64,000 bases of DNA from Halothece sp. PCC 7418 (GTDB lineage Bacteria; Cyanobacteriota; Cyanobacteriia; Cyanobacteriales; Rubidibacteraceae): assembly GCF_000317635.1 (NCBI RefSeq), contig NC_019779.1:930001-994000 (forward strand), written 5' to 3'. The notes beneath the pieces are model-generated. The model was not told where the DNA came from. It worked only from the letters and a program-made list of their open reading frames with translations, and searched no databases. Position numbers and translations under genes: made by a program. Positions 45,461 to 54,097 of the stretch are shown here, one piece after another; within the stretch, counting starts at the first letter, position 1, and each line of letters starts with the position of its first letter.

Positions 45461-45598
45461 TTAGTCCTCTGTGTCCAAAGATTTAATGTAGTCTCTTAAC
45501 ACCTCTGCCATAGACAAATTCTTCCTTTCAGCAACTTTCTTCAAAGTTTCATACTCTTGAGTTGTGACATTAAATTGCATCTTTTTGGTTCTTGCCAT
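45461..45598 (-). CDS. small ribbon-helix-helix protein of element C (45 aa)
   Basis: The minus-strand ORF encodes MARTKKMQFNVTTQEYETLK, then KVAERKNLSMAEVLRDYIKS and LDTED. One beta strand (KKMQFNV) and two helices (QEYETLKKVAERKN, SMAEVLRDYIKSL) fit the CopG/Arc ribbon-helix-helix fold. It is divergent from tnpB with about 54 bp between starts, and its TAA lies in the GAGGAC/GTCCTC hairpin loop. It shares fold, position and the ending (DTE-D/G) with the element A gene but little sequence. Confidence 0.75.
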   Translation of the reverse strand: MARTKKMQFNVTTQEYETLKKVAERKNLSMAEVLRDYIKSLDTED

Positions 45599-45652
45599 AT
45601 TCTATTATTGAAGTTACATTTAGAGTATATCTGAACCATCACACTTTAAGCA

Positions 45653-47039
45653 ATGTCATATAGGACGACAAAAATCCTTCTTACAGGCAACATCACTGAC
45701 CAAACTAGGGATGTTTTGGTGTTTCTGTGTCACGAAGCCAATAACTTATGGAACACGGTGGTGTATCAAATTAGACAATCTCACTTTGCCACTTGCGGAG
45801 TTAGAGAGTTTTTCGATAAGGATGACTGCTTTCGTCGTCAATTCAAAGATAAAAAGGTAAAAGTTAGTTATTCTCAACTTTGTAAAGACTTTAAGGAAAA
45901 CCAGCATTATCAATGGCTAGGCGCACAGCAAGGTCAACAAGTCTTAAAATCAGTCGAGGAGGCGTTTAAGTCTTATAACGAACTGTTGGAAATGTGGTTC
46001 AACGGAGAAATTGACCAGAAACCAAAACTCCCAAGTTATAGAACATTCATGAGGGTTATGTGATTTTACTTTTCCACGCCAAGCTCTTCGTTTTAATCAC
46101 GAAAATGGTTCTTGGCTTTTGCCAATGAGTAAAATGATTAAAGAACATTGGCTAAAAGAAAAAGAGGAGTTTTCAATTCCCTCAGTCAATTATATTGGCG
46201 AGACCAATGTCGCAGAAATCAGAATCCTTCCTCAGCATGGAAAACTTTGGGCGGAACTTTTGTATAAAGTAGAAGAAAAAGAAGCTGTGGGATTAGATTA
46301 TTCTCAGGCTTTGGGGTGTGACCCTGGGGTAAATAATCTTCTAACTTGTGTCTCCACTCTCGGAAAGAGTTTCATTGTTGACGGACATAAAATTAAGGGT
46401 GTAAATGCTAAATACAACAAAACAGTTGCTAAGTATAAACAAGGGAAGTCGGATTTTTATTGGGATGAATACTTGGGCGAGTTAACCCATAAACGATCAT
46501 GTTTCATGGGTGATGCTGTGAATAAAACAGCACGGTTTATTGTTAATTATTGCCTCAATCATCGTATTGGGAACATTGTTTTCGGTTGGGGACAAGGAAT
46601 TAAAACCAATTGTAATTTGGGTTCAAAAAATAACCAAAATTTTGTACAAATCCCCACTGCTAGACTTAAGAATCGAATTAAAGAGTTGGCAGAATCAGTA
46701 GGAATCAATTTTACCGAAACCGAGGAAAGTTACACTTCTCGTAGCTCGTATTTGGATAATGATTACTTGCCAGTGTTCGGCGGTGAGAAACCTGCCAACT
46801 GGAAAGCATCAGGAAAAAGGGTCAAAAGAGGTTTATATCAAACTCGTAACGGTAAGTTAATTAATGCTGACTGTAATGGCGCAGCGAACATCTTAAGAAA
46901 GGTAAGTACACAGTTAGGCTTAGGTCTAACCGAGGTACGTCGGGAATGTTTGAGTGTTCCCAAGCGGTATAACGTTTTCAGTTCGCTGAAAAAATCATAT
47001 CGTAAACGTGGAGAAACGTATTTACAATGCGTTTCGTAA
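45653..47039 (+). pseudogene. tnpB: tnpB of element C, frameshifted
   Basis: The 5' part (45653 on) encodes LTGNITDQTRDVLVFLCHEANNLWNTVVYQIR...QKPKLPSYRT and then runs into FMRVM and a stop at 46063. The rest resumes in another frame at GLCDFTFPRQALRFNHENGSW and continues to 47039, with D in ALGCDPGVNNLLT, E in NFTETEESYTSRSSY and D in LINADCNGAANIL. The shift lies at about 46043-46055, where CATTCATGAGGG replaces the expected short Gly-Gly region; the same CATTCATGAGGG string occurs in the left-end array. The protein is presumably inactive. Confidence 0.88.
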
Positions 47040-48032
47040 CAACGTTTGGAATCCACGTTTTTCAAAACGTGGAGAACTCAATGCTTGCAGTTCTGATGAG
47101 AGCCAAGGGTAATATTGAGGATAGACGGGAAGCCTTGGTTTAAGCTCCCATTTTTTTTGTTTTAAGATGGTTTGTAGAGAATCAGGATGTAAATGGGGAT
47201 AATCGGGATTCACTTCATCAATCACACCAATTCCTCCGAAGTCACTCGCTCCCGCATCAACACAAGTGAGTAAAAAGTTTGAATCTGAAATTAGATTGGG
47301 TGGGATTTGAATGGCGATCGCTGCGGGTAGAATCTCACGAGCCTTTGTAATTAATTTGGGAAATTCTTGCAGATTGAAACTATCTTTTTTCCAGCTTTGT
47401 TGATGACCAATGCGATGAGGTTGTAAGATGACTTCTTGGATATGTCCCCACTTTTGATGTTGTTGCGCGATCGCGCTGAGACTCTCCCACCAATCGGCTT
47501 CGGTTTCGCCAATTCCTAATAATAATCCCGTGGTAAATGGAATCTTTAATTCTCCAGCATAAGCTAACTGTTGTAAGCGGACTCTGGGGTGTTTACTGGG
47601 CGCATTTTTATGAACGGTTTCTAATAGTTTCGGGGTCACTTGTTCTAACATCAACCCCATGGAAACATTGACGGTTTTCAGTTGTTTCATTTCTGCATAA
47701 CTCAGCGGTCCCACATTCGTATGAGGAAGAAAACCAAGTTCTAAGGCTAACTGACACAACTGAAAAATATGGTTAAACCATTCTTTCCGTCGGGGAGACT
47801 TGGGATGAACTTCTCCCGCAAGAATTAAAATTTCCCATACCCCTTTTCCTTGGAGAGATTCCAAACGCTTTTGTGCGTCTTCTAAAGTTAACCAACTGTC
47901 TTTTCCTGGATCAGTCCGAAAATTACAATAAGAACAACGATTAAAACACTCGTAGGTAGGAACAAGCGTATAAGCGGGACTATAAGTAATAATTGAAGTA
48001 GAGGATTGAGTTATATTTGATTGTGTAACCAT
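47022..48032 (-). CDS. cofG: CofG, FO synthase subunit 1, with a transposon-encoded C-terminus
   Basis: CofG is a radical SAM enzyme that, with CofH, makes the 5-deazaflavin FO; in cyanobacteria FO serves DNA photolyase. The 336-aa protein has the cluster motif C29-x3-C33-x2-C36 (ECFNRCSYCNF), LILAGEVHPKSPR, NVGPLSYAEM and TTGLLLGIGET. After SELQA the last 19 residues (LSSPRFEKRGFQTLLRNAL) are read from the right end of transposon C. Without the insertion the frame would end SELQA-VVEIQDYN. The catalytic part is intact, so activity may persist. It overlaps the upstream Uma2 gene by 22 bp. Confidence 0.92.
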   Translation of the reverse strand: MVTQSNITQSSTSIITYSPAYTLVPTYECFNRCSYCNFRTDPGKDSWLTLEDAQKRLESLQGKGVWEILILAGEVHPKSPRRKEWFNHIFQLCQLALELGFLPHTNVGPLSYAEMKQLKTVNVSMGLMLEQVTPKLLETVHKNAPSKHPRVRLQQLAYAGELKIPFTTGLLLGIGETEADWWESLSAIAQQHQKWGHIQEVILQPHRIGHQQSWKKDSFNLQEFPKLITKAREILPAAIAIQIPPNLISDSNFLLTCVDAGASDFGGIGVIDEVNPDYPHLHPDSLQTILKQKKWELKPRLPVYPQYYPWLSSELQALSSPRFEKRGFQTLLRNAL

Positions 48033-48640
48033 TCTCGAAACTCTTTTAACAAGGCATTTTCTCCAACTTGATCTCGTTTCTTGAGGAATTCCAAAATCTG
48101 ATTTATTTTCAAAATGGGTAAAACATGAGATTTTTCTCGCCTCTCATAAATGCCATTATTAAGAAGATAAATGAATAGATGATTCCCATCAAATCGCCAG
48201 ATTTCTTTGATCCCAATTGCAGCATAAATATCGAGGCGATTTAAGGAAGAACTGGTAATATCAATTTCAATGGCTAAATCGGGGGGTGGGTCAATTCTGA
48301 GATCAAAATTAAGTTTTCCCTGTATATCTTCTGCGGGATTAATATAGTAGCATTCATCAGGTTCAATCCCTTTTCTTAAGTCTTCTCGACTCCAAGTAAC
48401 AGACCCCAAACTATAAATTTCTAACCCCAAAACTTCTGTTGTTGTCTCCACCATCCGTCCCAACAAGCGTTTATTGACCTCATGTTCGGGTAGAGGAGTC
48501 ATAATTTCTAATGTTCCATGATCATAGGTCAAACGTTTTCCAGACGTTACTGCTAAATCTTGTAATAAAGCCTGATACGTTTCCCAACGCACATCCGATA
48601 AAAGGGTATAGGTTTCTGCTGGAATTAGGGTTTGATTCAT
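48011..48640 (-). CDS. Uma2-family (DUF820) nuclease-like protein
   Basis: This 209-aa protein has the family core LTYDHGTLEIMTPLPEHEVNKRLLG, EPDECYYINPAEDI, PPPDLAIEIDITSSSLNRLDIYAAIGIKEIWRFDG, which matches the PD-(D/E)xK-like pattern (D in PPDLAIEI and E two residues on). Uma2 proteins are very abundant in cyanobacteria and their role is not settled. It overlaps cofG by 22 bp and may be co-transcribed with it. Confidence 0.9.
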   Translation of the reverse strand: MNQTLIPAETYTLLSDVRWETYQALLQDLAVTSGKRLTYDHGTLEIMTPLPEHEVNKRLLGRMVETTTEVLGLEIYSLGSVTWSREDLRKGIEPDECYYINPAEDIQGKLNFDLRIDPPPDLAIEIDITSSSLNRLDIYAAIGIKEIWRFDGNHLFIYLLNNGIYERREKSHVLPILKINQILEFLKKRDQVGENALLKEFREWLHNQI

Positions 48641-48673
48641 AGTTGATAAATTAGTTACCCAATGACTAATGAC

Positions 48674-49672
48674 TTAATCCATAACCAATGCTAATTTTCC
48701 AATCATTCCCCCAGCTTCTAAAGTTTGATGGGCTTCTGCTGCTTTTTCTAAGGGAAAGGTTTGATTGAGATGGATTTTTAATCCCCCTTGATCAATTAAA
48801 CGAGAACATTGTTCGAGGATTTTAGTTTGCGCTAATTGTGCTTCTAAATGATTCGTTAATTGGGGCGTTAACATTAATTCTAAACCGATGCGAAGATTGC
48901 GCGATCGCGCTTCTTTCCAATTCGTATTTTCAGCAGGACTTAAAATTGTCACCACATCCCCATAAAGTTGCACCGCAGGAAAGGTTTTCTCTAAATTCTC
49001 CCCACCAACGGTATCAAAAGCCAGTTCAACGCCTTCGCCATTAGTCCAGTCATTCACTGCATCCACAAAATCCGTTGCTTTGTAATCAATGGGAGTTGCC
49101 CCCAATCCCTTGACAAATTCCGCTTTTTGTGTTCCACTTACTGTCGTGCAAACGTCTGCCCCTTTCAATTTTGCCAGTTGAATCGCCACATGACCGACAC
49201 CCCCTGCACCCGCATGAACTAACACTCGTCTTCCCGCTTCTAAGCGTCCGCGATCATACAAGGCTTCCCAAGCAGTAATTAAAACCAACGGTGCAGCAGC
49301 AGCTTCTGCAAAAGAAAGAGACTGGGGTTTCCTTGCAACAAACCGTTCATCCACCACGGCATATTCAGCATAGTTTCCTGTGCCTTTTTTCCCCAGTCCA
49401 CCATTGCAAAAATAGACTTCATCCCCCACTTGAAAACGGGTGACTTCATTTCCCACTGCTTCCACCACACCTGCACCGTCACACCCTAAAATTGCTGGAA
49501 TCTGTTCAGGATAAAACGTTCCCCGACGGCGTAACTTTGTATCAATGGGATTAATGCCAGCAGCACGCAAACGGATTAAAATTTCTTGGGGAGCATTAAT
49601 CTTGGGACTGATGACATCTTGGGGTTGTAATACAGTTGGTGTCCCATTGGTTGTCATCGCGATCGCTCTCAT
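48674..49672 (-). CDS. zinc-independent alcohol dehydrogenase-like quinone oxidoreductase (MDR family)
   Basis: This 332-aa protein has the medium-chain reductase fold: N-terminal GroES-like part (GINPIDTKLRRRGTFYPEQIPAILGCDGAGVVEAVG) and the NADPH-binding RRVLVHAGAGGVGHVAIQLAKLKGADV. The catalytic zinc ligands of true alcohol dehydrogenases are absent, so quinone or enone reduction is more likely. The 5' end overlaps the ATG-initiated reading of the divergent hydrolase gene, but that gene probably starts later. Confidence 0.87.
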   Translation of the reverse strand: MRAIAMTTNGTPTVLQPQDVISPKINAPQEILIRLRAAGINPIDTKLRRRGTFYPEQIPAILGCDGAGVVEAVGNEVTRFQVGDEVYFCNGGLGKKGTGNYAEYAVVDERFVARKPQSLSFAEAAAAPLVLITAWEALYDRGRLEAGRRVLVHAGAGGVGHVAIQLAKLKGADVCTTVSGTQKAEFVKGLGATPIDYKATDFVDAVNDWTNGEGVELAFDTVGGENLEKTFPAVQLYGDVVTILSPAENTNWKEARSRNLRIGLELMLTPQLTNHLEAQLAQTKILEQCSRLIDQGGLKIHLNQTFPLEKAAEAHQTLEAGGMIGKLALVMD

Positions 49673-49719
49673 CTCTTTTTCCTTTAAAATTAGTCTCCAA
49701 CCTTATATTCTATCTCGAT

Positions 49720-50346
49720 GTGACAAATCAAACCCCCAATTATCTTCTTTTTGCCCAACATGGCTGGGCGGATACTTCGGTTACAATGCGGACTTTAGCC
49801 AATCGTTTACAGTTAACGAATACTGTTGTCATAACCCCCAATTTAGGGTTTTATCGAACGTGGTGGCGGATGACTCCTTTAATTCAAAAAGTGAGCGCGA
49901 TCGCGCAAGAATATTTTGATAATTTTCCCACTGTTCCCATCAGAATTATTGGTCATTCTATGGGAGGATTAATCTGGTTAGAAATCTTAAATCAACATCC
50001 CCATTGGTGGGAAAGAGTCGAAAGTTTAGTCCTCATTGCCTCTCCCATTCAAGGGGCAGAACTCGCCCGAATAATTGACCCCTTTCGCTTAGGAATTGGT
50101 GTAGCAAAAGAATTAGCAATGAACCGAAAAAATCTTGCTGAAACTATTGCCCAAGACATCCCAACTTTAAGTATTGCGAGTAATTATTTTCTCGGAACAG
50201 ATGGAACAATTTCTATCCGTTCTACTCAATTTCAATATGCGAAATGGGTTTGTGTATCTGGGGTTTCCCATGCCGATCTGAGAATTGCACCACAAGTGAT
50301 TGCGAGCATTCGCCAATTTTGGACCCTTGACTCTAAAATAGTATAA
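49720..50346 (+). CDS. alpha/beta hydrolase (lipase/esterase-like)
   Basis: The protein has the nucleophile elbow IGHSMGGLIW (GHSMG), an oxyanion-region segment FAQHGWADTSVTM, an Asp candidate in YFLGTDGTISIRS and His in GVSHADLRI. An in-frame Met at 49636 would overlap the divergent reductase gene, so I prefer GTG at 49720, giving about 208 aa starting VTNQTPNYLLFAQHGW. The substrate is unknown. No strong ribosome-binding site marks either start. Confidence 0.8.
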   Translation: MTNQTPNYLLFAQHGWADTSVTMRTLANRLQLTNTVVITPNLGFYRTWWRMTPLIQKVSAIAQEYFDNFPTVPIRIIGHSMGGLIWLEILNQHPHWWERVESLVLIASPIQGAELARIIDPFRLGIGVAKELAMNRKNLAETIAQDIPTLSIASNYFLGTDGTISIRSTQFQYAKWVCVSGVSHADLRIAPQVIASIRQFWTLDSKIV

Positions 50347-50595
50347 GAAGCAATGTTTATTAGGTTTACAAAAGTTCACAGAAGCAGCAAAGAGTTTTGC
50401 TTTCGATCCACTTGGGAAGAAGTCGTCTATTTCCCCAATAATGAAGACCCAAAACATTGAATTAAGGATGAACTGTAAATTTCAGTGGTTCTGTATTTTT
50501 CTGATAAGATCAGCAAAAGAAAGGCAATCATTTCTCATCGATTGTCTTATTTAGTCATGAGATCTTTAGTCTAAAAAAAGAAGGAATTGTTAATT

Positions 50596-51015
50596 ATGGA
50601 ATCAACCACAGAAAACAAGGAAAAACAAGCACAAACAGAAATTAGCACCGAAACGGCAGGAGAACTTGCCCCAGCCGATGGTCAACCCCAATGGCAACAA
50701 CAAATCCAGCCCGTTGTTGATGTGATCTCCAAACTTCCCAACTATCTCGGACAGTTTTTTGCCGACTATCAGCAGCCTCTCCTCGTTATTCTACTCTTCA
50801 TTGCTGCTTTTATCACCGTAAAAGTCACCTTTGCTGTTCTCGGTGCAATCAATGGCATCCCTTTATTATCTCCGATTTTTGAATTAGTTGGACTCGGCTA
50901 CACGGGCTGGTTTATCTATCGCTATCTGTTACGGGCTTCGACTCGCGAGGAACTCACTTCTGAGTTCAATACCCTGAAAGGACAAGTCCTCGGGAATAAC
51001 TCCCAAAAGTCTTAA
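50596..51015 (+). CDS. CAAD-domain thylakoid membrane protein
   Basis: This 139-aa protein (ATG at 50596, AAGGA upstream) has an acidic N-terminus, then the CAAD domain: QPVVDVISKLPNYLGQFFADYQQPLLVILLFIAAFITVKVTFAVLGAINGIPLLSPIFELVGLGYTGWFIYRYLL. Two helices anchor it in the membrane. CAAD was named from cyanobacterial aminoacyl-tRNA synthetases that carry it; free-standing forms like this resemble plant CURT1, which bends thylakoids. A strong terminator follows. Confidence 0.9.
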   Translation: MESTTENKEKQAQTEISTETAGELAPADGQPQWQQQIQPVVDVISKLPNYLGQFFADYQQPLLVILLFIAAFITVKVTFAVLGAINGIPLLSPIFELVGLGYTGWFIYRYLLRASTREELTSEFNTLKGQVLGNNSQKS

Positions 51016-51038
51016 TTTTAGACGACAATAAACAGAAG

Positions 51039-51086
51039 TTCCCCCAGCAAGCACTGACAACGAGTGGCTGTTAGGGGAATTTTTTC
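51039..51086 (+). terminator. Rho-independent terminator after the CAAD gene
   Basis: TTCCCC (51039-51044) pairs with GGGGAA (51074-51079), with inner pairing CAGC/GCTG and CAC/GTG, followed by a T6 run. Confidence 0.85.
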
Positions 51087-51112
51087 TTGGGCAATCAGTT
51101 GCAATTAATCAA

Positions 51113-51688
51113 TTAGCTGGCATATTGTTGAGCAATTAATTGAGGGACTTCTTCGGGTTTTAAGCCAAGGTGACGGGATTTGTTGGCTTGCATAACTAAA
51201 CAAGGGCCTTTCTTGCATTTTCCCATACAACCCGTTGCTTTGACGTTCACGCGATCGCGCAGTTGATGCTTTTCCACGGCTTCCATTGCTGCTTGATAAA
51301 CGGCTTTCCCACCCCGCTTACAGCAAGAAGACTTTTGACACACCAGAATATTCTCTTTTTTCGATTTCGCAGATTTTTTCGCAACTGTTGCTTGATGACA
51401 GGGCGTTTGTGCTGCGGTTACCGCTTGTGATTCAATGTGATCAATTTTCCGTTTGCGAGTCCCTTTTTTCGGTTTATAGGTTTCTTTCCCCGAAAGCATC
51501 AGCCAACTTCCCACAGGAAACTGGTTTTCAATAAACAGAGGACGGACTGCCTTACTCAATTTTAACAGTTGTTCTCCCGATGCAGTCGCAATGCGGATAT
51601 ATTTTGGTTTTAAGGGGGATTTACCGAGAGTTTCTAGAAACCGTCCCTCTAAGGCAAAGGTTGTCACTTGCTTTTTACTTTTTTTCAC
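51113..51688 (-). CDS. thioredoxin-like [2Fe-2S] ferredoxin-domain protein
   Basis: I prefer the GTG at 51688 (MKKSKKQVTTFALEGRF), preceded by GGGAGAAAG; an in-frame ATG at 51715 adds nine residues. The N-terminal half (about 1-95, basic, LEGRFLETLGKSPLKPKYIRIATASGEQLLKLSK) is not an established domain. Residues 115-190 form a (2Fe-2S) ferredoxin with cluster ligands C in LVCQKSSCCKRG and in GCMGKCKKGPC. The N-terminal part may handle nucleic acid, but that is a guess. The partner is unknown. Confidence 0.82.
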   Translation of the reverse strand: MKKSKKQVTTFALEGRFLETLGKSPLKPKYIRIATASGEQLLKLSKAVRPLFIENQFPVGSWLMLSGKETYKPKKGTRKRKIDHIESQAVTAAQTPCHQATVAKKSAKSKKENILVCQKSSCCKRGGKAVYQAAMEAVEKHQLRDRVNVKATGCMGKCKKGPCLVMQANKSRHLGLKPEEVPQLIAQQYAS

Positions 51689-51733
51689 TTGCTTTCTCCC
51701 AACGCAACAGTGCAAATAATTCTCAACTTGTTA

Positions 51734-51954
51734 TGTCTAGGATGACAAAAAAGAGAAAATATTGCAACAACATAGATCAAGTTCACGATTCCGTCTCTCG
51801 ACTTAAGACAGGGGAAATTACCCTTGATAAGATTGAAGAATTAGCCTTAAATGAGATCAGTCTATTGGTTCGAGTTAAGAATGTCATCAGAATCGCTGGA
51901 GTCGGATTTAAAGGAATTACAAGAGCAACAAGCGTTAATCTTAGAACAAATTGA
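51734..51954 (+). CDS. possible small ORF overlapping the kinase start
   Basis: A 73-codon frame (MSRMTKKRKYCNNIDQVHDS...EITLDKIEELALNEISLLVRV) fills the gap before the kinase and overlaps its first 74 bases. Composition is protein-like and basic at the N-terminus, but there is no clear ribosome-binding site or known family. It could equally be leader sequence. Confidence 0.25.
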
Positions 51955-54097
51955 CCGCGCGATCGCGCTATTTGACAGCAGCGATCACATCATTAACTAC
52001 AACCAATCCTTTTTAGTTTTGGGAGGCTTTTCCCCCGATTGGCTGGCACAACAGCCCTATGGTGAGAAAGTTTTAGATACTCTAGCCAGTCATGGCAAAT
52101 GGTCAAACGGACAGCGACAAATTCTGGATGACATTATTCAAAAAGCTGATTCTAATCCCACCTCTTGTACCATTGAGCAAAGCTCTGGAGAAAGTTTACA
52201 TTTTCTCGTCACAGCAACCTCTAATGGGGGATACCTCCTCAATATCCGCCGATTGAATGTCACGTTAGACTCCCAAGATATTGTCAATCGTGAATTAAGA
52301 CGGCTCACCTTTCTGCTCGGATTGACCGAACGCTTGCAACCCGCTACTGATATTGAAGAAATTGGTCAATTTGCCCTCTCTTATCTCATTGAAACCACTA
52401 ACGCTGCATTTGGAGACGTGAAAGTCATCACTGGGGAAGGGGAAAATCGTCAAGCAGGGCTTTTAGTCAATGAAATTACATCAGAATTTATTGCCACCTA
52501 TGGCGATGCGATTCCAGAAATGGAAGCCCAAATGAAAGAAGGGATTCCTTATGGAGAAGGATTATTATGGCAAGTCGTAGAAACTGGAAAGCCCTTTTTT
52601 GTTCAAGATTATGCCAATCACCCCCAAGCCGTTAACGCCTTTCGCAATCCTGGTATCGGACAACTCGGAATTTTCCCCATTCCCGCACATAGTGGCGACA
52701 TTATTGGCGTTTTAACCTTAGAATCTCGCTCAGAAAACCCCCTGCAAAGTCAGCTACAAGAAGATATGGTTTTGGCAGCCTGTCGCACCTTAGGGGTTGC
52801 GATCGAACGAGCGCAAGTGCAACAAAATCTCCGTCAAGCTAATGAAGATTTAGCCCAAGCCTCCCAAATGAAGTCAGAATTTTTGGCTTCTATGTCCCAT
52901 GAGTTACGAACCCCTCTCAATAGTATTTTAGGGTTTGCAGACCTCTTAGAACGACAAAGAAAAGAACCCTTAAGCGATAATCAACTTAAACAAGTCAAAG
53001 CGATTAAACGCAGTGGGGAACACTTACTCCAACTGATTAATGATATTCTTGACCTTTCCAAAATTGAAGCTGGAAAAACAGAATTAGAGTTGCAACCTGT
53101 TGTTATTCATAGCCTCTGTAGCCAATGTTTACGGATGGTGCAACCTCGTGCTGATAAAAAACGGATTGCTTTATCCCTAGAGTTAGATTATCAGATTGAG
53201 CGGGCGCAGTTAGATGAACGACGAGTGCGACAAATTCTAATTAATTTGCTCTCCAATGCCATTAAATTCACCCCAGAAGAAGGTAAAGTTAAACTCAGTG
53301 GAAACCTGCGCTACGGTCGTCAGTTATTGCAAGAAGCGCGTCCAGATCGCAGCCCTGTTAATGACAGTACCCCCTATCTCTGTTTAGAAGTGTCAGACAC
53401 AGGAATTGGCATTCCCAAAGAGAAACAAGGATTATTATTCCGCCCCTTTCAACAAGTGGATTCTTCTCTCACCCGTCGCCACGAAGGAACAGGGTTAGGA
53501 TTGGCTTTAACCAAACGCTTAGCCGAGTTGCACGGTGGCACAGTTTCTGTAGAATCAGAAGAAAATGAGGGCAGTATTTTTCGAGTGTGGCTACCCTTAA
53601 CAGAGTTACGAACGAAAAAACAAGATTCCCTATCAGAAGGGGCTACGGGGGAAGAAACCCCAGAAGTAATGAATCGTCAGTTGGGTCAAGATCAACCTGA
53701 GACAACCAACAGTCCACGAGTGTTAGTAGTAGAAGACCAACCGTTTAATCAGGCTTTGATTTGTCAAGTGTTGGAGTTGGAAGGTTATGCAGTGGAAGTG
53801 ATTTATGATGGGCGCACCATGCAAGAATTAATTGCTGCGGAACTGCGATCGCGCGGTTTACTCCCCCATCTGATTTTACTCGATATTCAATTGCCTGAAG
53901 TGGATGGCTTTGAACTTTTAAAGCAACTGCGAAATACACCCTATTGGCAAGATGTTCCTGTAATTGCCATTACCGCGATGGCGATGCCAGGCGATCGCGA
54001 TCGGTGTTTGAATGCAGGAGCAGATGACTATATTGCGAAACCCCTGCATTTAGAAACTGTCATTGAGAAAGTACAACAGTTAATTACAGAAGGTTAG
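51881..54097 (+). CDS. hybrid sensor histidine kinase/response regulator
   Basis: From ATG 51881 (738 aa): a coiled N-terminus, a PAS-like domain (QIDRAIALFDSSDHIINYNQSFLVLGG), a GAF domain (about 155-320, GYGEGLLWQVVETGKPFFVQDY region), HisKA with SMSHELRTPLNSILGFADLL, a HATPase with QILINLLSNAIKF, DTGIGIPKEKQGLLF and GTGLGLAL, and a receiver domain (VLVVEDQPFNQALICQVLELEG, ILLDIQLPEVDG, PVIAITAMAMPGD). There are no membrane segments, so it is cytoplasmic and may sense a ligand through GAF. GAF has no obvious bilin Cys. It converges on the 54094 gene with a four-base overlap. Confidence 0.95.
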   Translation: MSSESLESDLKELQEQQALILEQIDRAIALFDSSDHIINYNQSFLVLGGFSPDWLAQQPYGEKVLDTLASHGKWSNGQRQILDDIIQKADSNPTSCTIEQSSGESLHFLVTATSNGGYLLNIRRLNVTLDSQDIVNRELRRLTFLLGLTERLQPATDIEEIGQFALSYLIETTNAAFGDVKVITGEGENRQAGLLVNEITSEFIATYGDAIPEMEAQMKEGIPYGEGLLWQVVETGKPFFVQDYANHPQAVNAFRNPGIGQLGIFPIPAHSGDIIGVLTLESRSENPLQSQLQEDMVLAACRTLGVAIERAQVQQNLRQANEDLAQASQMKSEFLASMSHELRTPLNSILGFADLLERQRKEPLSDNQLKQVKAIKRSGEHLLQLINDILDLSKIEAGKTELELQPVVIHSLCSQCLRMVQPRADKKRIALSLELDYQIERAQLDERRVRQILINLLSNAIKFTPEEGKVKLSGNLRYGRQLLQEARPDRSPVNDSTPYLCLEVSDTGIGIPKEKQGLLFRPFQQVDSSLTRRHEGTGLGLALTKRLAELHGGTVSVESEENEGSIFRVWLPLTELRTKKQDSLSEGATGEETPEVMNRQLGQDQPETTNSPRVLVVEDQPFNQALICQVLELEGYAVEVIYDGRTMQELIAAELRSRGLLPHLILLDIQLPEVDGFELLKQLRNTPYWQDVPVIAITAMAMPGDRDRCLNAGADDYIAKPLHLETVIEKVQQLITEG

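Larger units (their letters stand above)
45357..47081 (+). mobile_element. IS605-type element C inserted in the 3' end of cofG
   Basis: The left end starts after CTAC (45353-45356) with AATACACCAGTCAGAGAGCC, and the right end stops at TCAA (47078-47081). It is 1.73 kb and contains a divergent ribbon-helix-helix gene and a frameshifted tnpB. Joining the flanks (45356 to 47082) rebuilds a longer cofG frame, so this is a recent, precise insertion without target duplication. Confidence 0.88.

Noticed and set aside
49636..49719. Hydrolase start at ATG 49636
   Set aside because: It would overlap the divergent reductase coding start, and the added residues do not resemble a hydrolase N-terminus or a clean signal peptide.
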